From: Zychaea mexicana
Lineage: Eukaryota > Mucoromycota > Mucoromycetes > Mucorales > Lichtheimiaceae
Reading direction: 5' to 3'
Assembly: GCF_025766255.1 (NCBI RefSeq)
Contig: NW_026516689.1
Coordinates: 405,131 to 469,130, forward strand
DNA length: 64,000 bases
In this document: positions 35,701-47,657 of the stretch, one piece after another
How positions within the stretch are numbered: position 1 is the stretch's first letter
Layout: every line of letters begins with the position of its first letter
Notes under the pieces: generated by a model
Seen by the model: only the letters and a program-made list of their open reading frames with translations
What the model was told of the DNA's origin: nothing
Databases searched by the model: none
Made by a program: the position numbers and the translations under genes

Positions 35701-38700
35701 TTACAGGCACCGACAAACTGGATGCGTTCAAGTGTGACCCAAGCTTTGTCGCTGGTACGCCAGAAACCGTTGTATTCGACCAATTGACGCAAGAACGAAA
35801 TGACACGCTGGGTGTTGTACTTGTCAGTAGCAGGCAAGTTGATTTCATCACAGAAAACAACCAGCCAGCGGCCAATCATGGTAGGCGACAGAATGACACC
35901 GTTGGGGGTCTTGCGGTACTCGCAGTGTTGCTCGAATGTCTTCAAAATCAATTCAGGGGTAGTAGCACTAGAGAAATTGAGACCGACGACTTCCATGTCG
36001 GGCAACTTGCGCAGTGCGCTGAACAAGGTCATTGTTTTACCGGAACCAGGAGGACCGCACAAAATCAAAGGCTTGTGCTCAGACAACCAAGAGTAAAGCA
36101 CTTCTTCGTGACGGATCGTGTCAACGGTAGGAATGATCATGTCGGCATCGGATACCTTGTGGGTCTCAATCTCCACAGTGGGGACCTTGGACTCCCACGG
36201 CACCCATTGACCGCTGTTGACGGCAATATCATAGTCAATGATGCTTGTGTCGTTACCGAGAGGTGGCAGCTCGTATGTTGCAGCGCCACGAATGAAGTCG
36301 CCAAGGACCGTACGCAAGTCCAACTTGGCATCGCCAGAGAAACTCCAAATGATCGAGTAAATGATACGCTTGGTGATATAGCCTTCCAAATGATCGCCGT
36401 TCATAGGGAAATCGGGGTGCTGAGCATTGTATTCCAACACGTTGCGGACCGTCTTGTTGAGCAGTGAAAAGAAGGTCGACAAGACACGCATCCGAGTAAA
36501 GTCCATGATATGCTCCAGAGTGGCAGCATAAGTCAATGACTTGGCCACAAGACCCGACTCATCGGAGAGATCTGGTTCCATGATAGCAGCGATTGCACGC
36601 TGTGTAGCCAAGTTGGGCGAAATGGATGCGAGCTCATTTTCATTATCACCAAGACGACGCGAAGCAGGACCTTCTTCCTCAATTTCATCCATGGGCACGT
36701 TGCGCAAGGTCTCCAGGTAGTTACTGAAGATCATGGATAGCGCAATGACGTCTTCACTGAACCAGACCATACCACAGCGCGAGACGGTGGCCAAGGTGGC
36801 ATACTTGAGCGTTTCGACTTCAAACATGATACGGACGTTGGGCGGCAGGTTGAGACGTTCACCGTTGGGCAGCGTCAGCAATCGGTTATCGTCCAACACC
36901 GAGTTCAAGTTTTCAACCCATTCAGGATCGACGTCACCATCAAAGATAATCCAGTGTCGCTTCTGGCTTTCACCACGCACATTGTCGACAATCTTACGCA
37001 GAATGTGGGTGAACAAACCATCGGTCCACTCACGCGTCGTGGCATCCAAAGTGCCGTACAAGGCATCCTTGGGGATGGCTTTGGGATCAATCGTATAGGC
37101 AATTCCTTCAACACCTTCCACACGCTCAAGGGCAGTCAACAAGCATTTCCAGGCTGTGCTCTTGCCGGAACCGGAGGGACCCACCATCATCAGACCATGG
37201 TGGATGTTTTGGATTTGGTACAGCTGAATCACCTTTTCCATCCAGGCGTCGCCAGGCACCAGACGACGCTCTTCGCAAACCTTCTTGAGCTCCTGCTTTA
37301 AACGGTCCAAATCGACCGGTGCATAGTGTACACCAGGGAACACATCGGCCAACAAGCTGGTCAAGAGTGGGATATCATCGGCCACAAGCTTGGGCACCAC
37401 GGTTTCACGGATACTATAAAAAGAGTGAGGGAGGAAAGATGATGTTAATGCATATACCGTTGGTGTACTTATAGTAGGTAAATGCGTCAAGTACCTGGAA
37501 ATCAAGAGCTGCTGCTCAGGCTCAGTTTCAGAGATGCTAGCATACTCGGACTTGTCCTCAGTGCCTTCTTCAATAGCCTTGCGCAAAGAAGTCAGCTTGT
37601 CACGCTTGAGATTACCAGCCGAGACCAAGACACTCTTCAAAGCACGCAATCCAAAGTCGTAATGGGACTGAGGCGACAACTGTTCAGCACACAGGTTGAA
37701 CAAAGGCACGACTTTGGAAGCCAATGTTTCGGCGGTACGGAAACCTTGAGAATACAACATGACCTGAGCAATCAACTCGCGGTCGGGCTTTGTCATGGCC
37801 ATGCTTCTGAACAGCTTTTTCAAATTGTCCGGCAAGTTGGAACGGCCAGCATAGCCTGGGTTCATGGTGATAAAGATACCCGTGTCGGTGTTGACCTTGA
37901 CATTGCGACCCACCAATTCGATCTCGTGGTTCGGGTTGACGGTGGCATCCTTGAGACCCAGCTGGATGGTTTGCACCTGTTGCGAGACCGCAGACAGGAT
38001 ACGTTCTTCCAACCGATTGAACTCGTCGAAACAGCCCCATGCACCAACTTGGCAAAGACCAATGAAGATACGACCCATAGCTTGGAAATCGAACGTTTCG
38101 TCACAGCAAAAAACGAGTACGAAGCGGCCCAATTGCACACCCAAGGCCTTGACAGATTCTGTTTTACCAGTACCGGCAGGACCGAAGGGCGAACCACCCA
38201 GTCTTTGTTCCAAGGCTTGCGTCAACGTCAAGTAACAGCGATCAGTCAATGGTGTTTGGACAAGACGGTCAGCCACACCAAGGTATTCGTAGCCATAGTA
38301 GAAGTCAGCATTGGCCATGCTGATCGTCAAACGATGGATGGGGTTCTCAACAGTAGCGTTAAAGTAGAAGCGCATCTGGTACAACCAGCTAAAGTCCTTG
38401 GGCGAGGTGATACGGTTTTCATGCAGCTGACGTGTAACATCACGCTGGTGCACAAGTTCAGTAACCAAATGTTCGCACTTGCGACGCTTGATAGCTGTCA
38501 AATCGAGCAATACAGCATCGGCCAATACGTTCAGGTTGCGTTCGACAAGTCCAATCGAGCTTTGGAGCGGTGCCAAGTCGCCATTACCGGCTTCGGCTAC
38601 GGTGTTTAACGCCTTGTCGACAGACTGAGTCCAGGTGATTTGAGCAGCAAGTACAACAAGCTGAGCAGGATAACGATCGATCCAAGCCATAAAGTCATCC

Positions 38701-41700
38701 GAGCTCATTTCATCAGCATTGTAAATAGATTCGAGTTCCGTGACAGCGTCGGTCAAGAGCATAGCAAGCGACACACGCATTTCTTTTTCCAACAAGGTAA
38801 GCCAGTCGTTGATTTTGGGATTGTCCTTGATAGACACCTCGTTCTTGAACTGGACCTCTTCGCCTTCTTTGGACGCCATGCCTAGGATGGCTGTCTGGTC
38901 TTCGTTCAACAAGATTGTGGCAATACCCGCAAACATTTTTTTAAAATGCTTTTGGATACGCAGGATATCCTTGCTGTTACCAATGATTTCGAGCAGATCC
39001 TCGTCACCAACAAAATAGAAACGAGGGAACGAGGCACGCTCACGCTCCAAGTATTCACCAAGGGCCTTTTGGATCTTGCTAAGCAAGTCAGCAAGACGTT
39101 CTAGCGACTTTTGAATGTTGGGAATATTCAAGACATCCATGACGAACGGCGACTTGTACACCTTTTTCATGACGGTCAAGAATTCGCTGTTGATGCTCTG
39201 GAAACGAGAAGTCTCTACGGGCAACAAGTGCTTAATGTCGACACTGCCGCTGAAAATGCCTTCCAAGTAGACCCACTGGCGCTGGACATCGATCCAGACA
39301 TCAAATAAGACGTGGACTCGGTTCAGCTTGTCTTCCCACGATGCAGCATCTTCTTCAAACGCCTTGTAGTAAGGCGACAATTTCATAGCTGTCAACGAGT
39401 TGATATGCTCACTCGACTTGTTGAACAGATCGTCCCAACCACGAATCAAGCGACACTTGTTTTGATAGTTGACCAGATCCAGCACATAGTTGGCCCAGGT
39501 TTCCTTGACCTGTTTCAAGAACTCCTCCAAGGCCATCTCACCTTGAGCTTGAAGAATGACATCTCGGACCAGTTGTTCGTTGCGTTTCAAGTCAAGATCC
39601 CACAAGTGACCAATGGTCATTTCGGACAGAGTGAAACGACCTTCCACCTTGAGCGCCTTGAAGACTTGACGCCAGTGACGTTCGCGTAATGCTTCGGATT
39701 TAAGATCGGATACAATAGGATTGACGCGCAAAAGTTGACGTAGTGTTTCTTGAACGTATTCGTATGCAGCATATTGACGCATACGGTTGGGCATTTCCTT
39801 GGTCGAGTTGACCAGTTCGTCGACGCTTTGTCGAACCTTGCGTGGCACGACTGAAGACCAGGGCGTGTCGCGAATTTCGTACAGTGATTGCCAAACCTTG
39901 GCAAGTGCGGTCCAGACAGACTTGAGGTCGCGCAATTCTTCAAGCACAGGATCAAGACGGGCTTCGGATGTCTGCTCAAGATCAAGAGCTTCCTTGGCAC
40001 GGCAGACCATGTCGTACTCTTCCTTGAGACGCGTGACACGGCCCTCAAAGATGGACAGCGTGTTGGTGGCAATATCAGGTTTGATATCACCCTGCACAGG
40101 CTTGCTCTTTTCCCACTCGGCGCAAATGTCGCGGATTTTTTGCTCGACAACCTTGTCCTCAGCAACAATCTTCATTTGCAGACCAGCTGTACAAGGTAAT
40201 ATACATTTAGTTAAAACATGACAGAATACTTTTGATGAGTAAAACAAAGAAGTTACCAATTTGTTCTTGGATAGCGTTGTTCTTGCGGCTCAAGATTTCA
40301 TTAAAGGCGCTCCACTCGCCATCTACTTGATCAACGTACACCCAGTCGTTGGGGAACTGGAAACGTTGGCGCTCCAAAGTCTTTTGACCTTGACGGAACA
40401 ATTCGACATCCTGGCTCCACTTGGCAACCTTGCGTTTGAGGTCCTGGACAAACGTAATAAATGTTACGGCCTCACCCGTTGAGTTGCTCTCGATAGACTG
40501 CTGCTCCAACTCGTAACGGGCCTTTGAGACAGAGACGTGGAAATCGCGCATTGAAGTACCCAGCATGCTACCAAACTTGTTCAAGATCTCACGCTGCCAT
40601 TGATCGTACTTTTGATTAACCTTGCTCTGAACTTGTTCATAGTCCACGACCAAAGGACCAAACGACTGGTCAGTTTCCGAGTTATCGAAAGTGCTACGAG
40701 CTTTCTTGATCTCCAACAAGATCTGTTGCCACTTGGACAAGTCGTCGCCAAGGATATTAAACACATGGTTCGATTCCAAATCCCAAAGCGATTGGTATTG
40801 AAGCCAGATATTGACATATTCTGAGACTTGGCCGATCTTGTCTTCAATGATTTGGTAGGCTGTCTTGAGCGAGCCATCGCCCATGCGTGTCAACAGGCTG
40901 GCATACGTCTTTTCGACAGATGGATTGTCCTTGACGCTCAAACCACCTTCATAACGAGAACTTTGCACACGCGGTAAGTGGCAGATGGTTGAGAGCCAGT
41001 CATGCAATTGTGACCACCAGCTGGCACGGGCTTGTTCGATGGGTGGGTCAAGGTACATGACTTGGTTGCGGATACGAACCTCGTGGACCAGTGTTTGCAA
41101 CGCAGGTTTGACTTCAGGTGACTTTTGGGCAGCAGCAATCTTTTCTTCCACCAAGGCGATGCTGTTCTCGCGTGCGCCAGCCTTACGCTTGCGACGGCTC
41201 TTGGAGATGCTGACTTCAGGCACAATTGCTTCTTCGTCAATGCCCTTGAAGCTATTGGTCCAGGCCTTAATGGCTTGTTGCAATCGACTGATAAGTACAG
41301 TTTCGATACGCTTGTCCAAACCAGCAACCCATTGGTCCAAGTTGGAGTAGTTTTCCAAGTTCAATCGATCGATCTATAATACAGAATAGGTTTTGTTGAG
41401 CATATTTGTCCATGGCAAATAACGGGTTAAATATAAGAAAAGAAATTACCAGTTTTTGAATACGGCCGAGGGCGTCTTCAAGACGGTCCACTTGATAAGG
41501 ACAAGCCTTCATTTCTTCGATGCTCTTATTGATATCGTCATAGTATCCGATAAGTGCGTCGACCTTGTCTTGGAACACCGAGACCACATTGGCAAATTCG
41601 CGGACAAACATGACATGGCGGTTTTCTCTGGCATCCAAGGGGGTGCCAGTGATATATGACAATGGACGATGATGTGCATCGTAAGTGTTGACGAAATAGT

Positions 41701-44700
41701 CCCAGCGCAAATTGATACCCTTGGTAATCATGACATGAACTTCATTTCTGTAACCAGCAACCAACGTGGTAATGTCAGGATTACGGTTCACCTTGTGCAC
41801 AGTCTGGGAAAACGTGCGGACGGTCTCCATGAGACTCACAGCAAATGGATAGACACGCTTGGCATCCTTGGCGACATTTGAGATGGTATGAGGCACCTGG
41901 AAGTTCAACCAGAGCAAATTACGGACTTCCTTGAACAAGGTGATGATTTGACCATCAAAGTTGACGCCGAGCTGAAGCGAGTTCTGTACACGGTTGCGTG
42001 ACACTTCAAAGATACGACCCGAAACGGACAGATCTCGACGCGTGATTTCTTGAAGCCAGTTTTCATAGATCAGGCGCGTATCCAGTTTCTTGCGGAAACT
42101 GTTGCTTTCAATCTGTAGCTTCTGACCTTCGGCATAGAGTTCCCAGCCTTTGCCAAGCACGTCTTCGACACGCTTCATGTATAAGGATAACTGACGGTCG
42201 ATCTGCCGAGCCCATACAATGGCACCGGAAATGGGAGGAAGATCACGCAGTTGGGCCATCAAGTAAGCTTCCGAGTTGCGGTATTGCATCTTGAACTTGT
42301 CGTGGAGCTTGTTGATGTCTTCCTTGACACTGTCGATGAGCTGGGTTTGGTATTCTTGAATGGCACCTCGAATCTGTCATTTTACAAATTGAATGATTTT
42401 CTTTAAGTAATTGCATAAATTTGGTTTCTTTTAAATTTTCTTCTTTACCTTGGGTCGCACAAAGAGTGCGTTGAACTTAGAAAAGACTCTGAACATTTCA
42501 TTAGCGCTCTTTGCAGTACCAAGACGATCGCGAAGTCGAGCAATGATCTGGTTCTCGACACGGGAGACACGCTCATTGTAGGCCGTTTCAGCTTGAACCC
42601 AGATCTCCGTGCCCTCTGCAATATAGCCACCATTAGTTTCCAGCCTTCCACACACACACAGACATGTAGAAAGGTGAATATGAGGATTTCTCTTTACCAG
42701 GAGTTACATCGAGCACATCAATGTTCTTGACGCTCTCATAAGCCAACTTGACTTCTTCCACAGCATTGATATCGCTAATGCTGATACTCTCTTCCTCCTC
42801 CATGACTTTGTTGACCTGACCATCAACAACAACCGTCTGTTTCTTGGCACGGGGACTTGTCATGACCCTGACAATGGTTTGATGCAACTGCTCATGTTGC
42901 TTTCTAAACGCACGGACAAATGTCACACGTTCTTGCAACTTGGCGTGCGCAGGATTGATCTTGATGGGCAAGAATTTCTCAGATCGCTTACGAGTGACAT
43001 CACGAGCCACGTTGGTGAACTCCTTGATCAAATCATCCCAGGTCTGGAATACTGCTTCCGCGCCAGCCGTTGTTCGTTCAAAATCTTCGTATTCCATGTA
43101 CATCAATCGACGACTGCCCAATACTTTGAGCAACTGGTCGTTTAGATCGCGTGAAATGGCTTCGACCAATGGCAATGCACGGCGAATAGGGTAAGGACTA
43201 CAAACAGCGAAGAGTTGGAGTTGTGCATCAGTCAATCTTGCCTTCCTTAAAAAAAAGGTAAAGAAACTTACGAAAGCTTAAGCTTTTTGTTCAAATGGCC
43301 AAAAATAAGACCAAGCGATTCGCGGATCTTGTCAACATCAGTGGCGGAAAGAAGCTCGTTGAGCGGGAAGTCCTTCATCAACTGGTTGTACTTGTGAACT
43401 ATATAGGAGAATTAGCATCCTGTACGCCTTTATATGTAGTTTCTTAGTTGATGCTTTCTAGGACCTACCAAGCTCCATGCCCTCCTTGAGACCCGTATCG
43501 GCAATGAAACTGACAGTTGCATGGAAACGCTTTGCGTGCTTCAAGATATCCAAGGTCAAGGCTACGTTATTGTTGTTAGTCATACATCATTAACTGCTAT
43601 AGCGACGAGCGAGTTACAAATAAACTTACTAATCTGGTCGCTTTTGAGCTGTTCATCAATCTTTTCAAGAGCTCGCTCCATGCTCAACCAAAAATTGATT
43701 TCTTGGATGGCCGTGCCACTTGCAGGGTCACGTGACATCTTGGTTACCTTTTGGATCTCCTTGATCCATCCGTTGACGTCGCCCTGAAGCTTGTTTAAGA
43801 ACGACGAGTCCGAGAAATGATTGGAATCAATGGCCTCCACCGTAACACGACGACCTTGTTCTCGGCACTACATTGTAGATTTTTTTTTGTATCACGATCC
43901 AATTAGTTTTTCATCACACACACTCTTTCTTTCTCACACATATATACCGATGAAGAGTGATCCGTTCATACCTTGTCAACAGCCTTTTGAACAACAGGGT
44001 GGATATTGAGGGAAATATCAGGGATTTCGACATTTTGTTGCAAGTGCAGCAAACTGAGTTCCAGTTCGGCCATCTTTTTCTTGGCCATGGGGACACCCAT
44101 CTTGTTATCTTCGTTCTTGCTCTTTCCACCTGACTCTGCCACGGTGCCATGACGAGCATTGACGTAGGCATTAAAGTAAGGGCTGACTGCCAAATGGATG
44201 TACGAGTGCAAAAACTCGTAAGCACTGGTCTGGCCCGGCTCGCCAGCATTGGGTGCACCAGGCAAATTAATAAACTGCAGCTGAGATTGCAGTGGGCGGG
44301 AAGGATCCAGAGTTGCAGCACGCTTGATAATAGCCAACGAGCCCACGTGAGTAGGCAAGTAAGTGATTTCTTGCGACAGCGAATACGTGTATGTTGCTGG
44401 TCCAGCCTCGTCTGATGCGAGTCAATTTTTTTTCATCAAGTAAAGTCAGTTGTATCTCTTTTTATTCAATAGTGTTCTACGTGGTGGTAAATTTGTATTT
44501 TACCTTCATCTTTGCCACCTTCCCTTTCTTTTAAGATATAAAGGACCGGGCTTTGGGCATCACTTGCAAATCGCTTGAACTTTTCATACGTGTCTGGATA
44601 CGCAAAGATGGTATTTTCGAGATCGGATAGTTCAGCGCCTAAAACTAATGGCAGTAACTGCTCGAGGTAATCTTGCAGCATTTTTGGGTCAATTGTCAAC

Positions 44701-44810
44701 AGGGTGGTAGCAGCAGTGGCGGCGGCGCCGCCACCAGTCGTTTCGGATGGGGCACCAGGAGTACTACCAATGGCAGCTACAGGAGCGAGTGCTGTCTCGT
44801 CCTCAAGCAT
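29756..44810 (-). CDS. DYN1: cytoplasmic dynein heavy chain
   Basis: The minus-end microtubule motor that moves nuclei and vesicles along hyphae. Thirteen exons join in phase to about 4700 aa: 44504-44810, 43972-44411, 43630-43867, 43469-43561, 43272-43398, 42698-43197, 42449-42615, 41450-42373, 40257-41373, 37495-40186, 34032-37413, 31797-33945, 29756-31722. The N-terminal tail starts with a short Ala/Gly/Thr-rich stretch. The AAA ring has four good P-loops: AAA1 GPAGTGKT (about residue 1970), AAA2 GPSGSGKS (about 2280), AAA3 GPPGSGKT (about 2655) and AAA4 GVSGSGKT (about 3000). The coiled-coil stalk flanks the microtubule-binding domain at about 3380-3470. AAA5-6 and a C-terminal domain follow, which yeast dynein partly lacks. 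AAA1 has CFDEFNRL, the Walker B. No lesion was seen. The strong cytoplasmic type and single tail fit DYNC1H1, not an axonemal paralogue. Confidence 0.95.
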
Positions 44811-46163
44811 TTTCCTGTGTTGGGGGGATGGGTAGAGAGGGTATTTAGCTCAACCGAGATTGAAATGAGCTTATGGAAGTGTGGGGTAAAATTTTTTTAT
44901 AAATAGTACAACGAGAGAAAGAGACAGAGCAGAAAGCAAGTAGACAAAATACAATATATACAAGCGCTCTCTTCCTCTTTTTTGTGTGTGGGTTACTGTG
45001 CCGTATACGTTCTCTTTTCAAGAAGAAGTAATGAAAAAAGGCGAAAGGTGCAAAGCAAAGAAAAAAAGGTACGCAACGCGCTGGTCCCCGCTTTTGATCG
45101 CGCCAAGTCCGCCGACCCAAGTGACCCGTGTTGGAATGCAGTTCCAGCTTTTTGATAGGTATCAAAGTATTCTAATGACCTTCCCCTCTTATTAATACTA
45201 CACTTGGGCAAGAGAAGTAGCCTAAGCCAATTTGCCCAACTGTTTGTTGTTTCTCAAGAGCCTATAAGGTTCACGACACATTCAAAAAGATATACGACGC
45301 TTTGTTGATCGCAACGACGACGAGTAGCCTACAATGTGTTCAGTCCAAGAAATGAGGCTGTCACGTTTCAGCCCCTCTATATAGCATATCAGTGACGGAC
45401 GTTCTGGTCATCAAAGACAGAGAAAAAGCTTATTATAGTGATTGCAAAGCAATAATAGAAACAACGAACCCAAGAATATGTGTGCTTCTAGTTATTGACT
45501 ATAAGGTATAAATGTACCATGTTTCATGGTGTGTAGACGATGACAAAAGTGATAATATGAAAGTGAGCCGACTTCATCTTCTTGACCCACAGCTATGATC
45601 GAGTGATTAGAAGAAAAGGATGGTGAGAACCAGCTAGGAAAAGGAGCGACAGACTGTACAGCAACATTACTGACAACCGAGTCGCCATTAAAAGTAATGA
45701 TATATTGATGAAGACGATCAACGAACAAAAGAAAATGAACCATTACAAAGGGTGGAACCGTACTACCGCGTCATTCATGCAGCATTGTTGCAAACAGATC
45801 CACCAAAAAAAAGATATATCATCCAAATGAACAACGACTGGCAACTGCAGTCCGTTAGAATATGCGTTGAGAGAGCAACTCCCGTAAATAAAATACACTC
45901 TAGTAATCAAAAATCTTCTTTGTTATTGCTACCATGAGCTTATTCTTCATGGCTACAGTTATAGATGCTCCATTTGCATTATATCTAAAGAAACAATGGG
46001 TAACAGTTAATTTACTAGCTGTCAGTTGCTGTTGTTATTGTTATTGTTTAGCGCCGAAAAGTAGTTTCATTGGTAACGAATAATACGCCATAAATATCTT
46101 TCAGTCTAATGCAGCCATCTACTTCCCCTCTCCTTCTCTTTCTCCGCTTCATACACATAAAAA
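44811..46163. other. divergent promoter region, dynein / STYX-like gene
   Basis: About 1.35 kb between two divergent genes. A GC-richer patch at 45070-45140 lies about 300 bp upstream of the dynein ATG. On the minus strand at 45492-45743 a frame stays open for more than 80 codons with fairly protein-like composition (FVDRLHQYIITFNGDSVV...), but I recognise no family, start or partner exon. Confidence 0.45.
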
Positions 46164-47256
46164 ATGAACACCAATGTGGAAATCGCACCTGCACAAACTC
46201 AAGTGGAAATCGACAGGGCATACATCGAATCCGAAAGCTCGCAATGCAAAATAGACGACTGGCATTACGAAATGCGACGAGAAATGCAAGAGGTCTTGGT
46301 AAAGTTCTGTCGTCAAAAAAAAAACCCAAACGATCACCCACAATCTACACGTTCAAAATCCATCTCTCCAATTTCCCTGAACACCACCCCTTTCCCCAAT
46401 TTTCGCTACTTGACCAAGCAAAAACTCGACTTATCTTCTCAACGTTCTTGATTCTCACAGTCTGGTGTGTGTGGGTGTACGTGCGCCGGGGGCATGGCGT
46501 ATACTTCTTTTTTCTCTTTTATCTATATAGCCAGGTCTCTACCTCGGTCCATTTTCGGCTTCGCGTAATGTCCAACGACTGCACGAAATCGGGATTACGC
46601 ATATTCTTTGCTTTTTAGATCAAAACGAACAACGTTTGTTTCGAACAGAGAACATTGTGAATCATTTCAACTTTTGGGCGGTGGAAGTATCTGACTCGAC
46701 AACACAAAACCTCATTCCGTTGTTCCCGCTCGCAGCAGGCCATATCAATGAAACTTTGGTTCAGGGTGGCAAGATCTTGGTCTGCTGCAACGGTGGGATG
46801 TCACGGAGTCCGTCGTTTGTGATTGCTTTCATCATGCAGGCCTATGATTTGAACGCTTCACAGGCATACCAATATGTCCAGAACAGACGGCTGTGCATTA
46901 ATCCTAATGATGGATTCAAAAGTCAGCTCAGTGTACGTAATTTGCGTCTTCTTGTTGTCAGTTTCAATGCATCTGTATTATACGTTTGTTTTTAACTTGT
47001 TGTGGCATATGATATTTAGGAATATGAGCCAATATACAAAGCAAGAAAATCAAATGGCGGGGATACGCAGCAACAGCAATTCCAACAGCAACAGCGACGG
47101 CGCCGGCGATCGTTAGGCTTTGATGATGATATGGTGGAGAATGGGGTGGGTCAATACATGCGGACGGGTGGAGAACTCAAGCGACGCACAACAGAAGCAG
47201 CAAGTGAAGCAGACAATGTAGTGGGTCCAGGTGTTTCAGGCATGGCTTTGCAGTAA
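46164..47256 (+). CDS. STYX-like dual-specificity phosphatase family protein with Cys retained
   Basis: Three exons (46164-46298, 46531-46932, 47020-47256) encode about 257 aa. The order of motifs follows animal STYX closely: WHYEMRREMQEVLPGLYLGP at the start, THILCFLD, then a VSDSTTQNLIPLFP loop, and RRLCINPNDGFKSQL then EYEPIYKAR. The active-site loop is VCCNGGMSRSPS. Animal STYX is a pseudophosphatase with Gly in place of the catalytic Cys. Here the Cys is present, but the usual preceding His of HCX5R is a Cys. The enzyme could therefore be active. The tail carries a Gln-rich run and an Arg-rich patch (QQRRRRRS), a possible nuclear signal. STYX restrains ERK signalling and FBXW7 in animals; the fungal role is unknown. 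Confidence 0.85.
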
Positions 47257-47657
47257 AGCAAGATACGATACCTTTTTCTTTTCCTTTGTACATTCTTTTT
47301 CGCTCTTCTTCCTCTCCAACACTAATTCTTTTCTACGCTACTCTGCTCTACTTCGTTACGACCGACACACTTCGACTAAAAGTCGCTTTTACCACCCTTA
47401 CTACATACCTAGCCTCATACAGAGTATCTATCTGCAGAATACGACTCAAAACAAAACAATGTATTGCCGTTTACACTGGTTAATTAGGGAAATATATATG
47501 TTGCAGCGATGAAAGACGTTTCGTTTTTTACATGATGTAGAGATAGATGATGTTGATGGGGACAGATGTTGAAAGGTGTGTTACTGTTTCCATTTATGCT
47601 TGAAAGTAGTAAGGCTATTGGGAAGGGGATAGAGAAATGGCGGGTCGTTTATGGTAG

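Noticed and set aside
37482..38609. 375-codon plus-strand frame inside the dynein gene
   Set aside because: It lies antisense to conserved dynein AAA sequence. Third-base bias of the real gene keeps the opposite strand open. The same explains the other antisense frames from 30101 to 41350.
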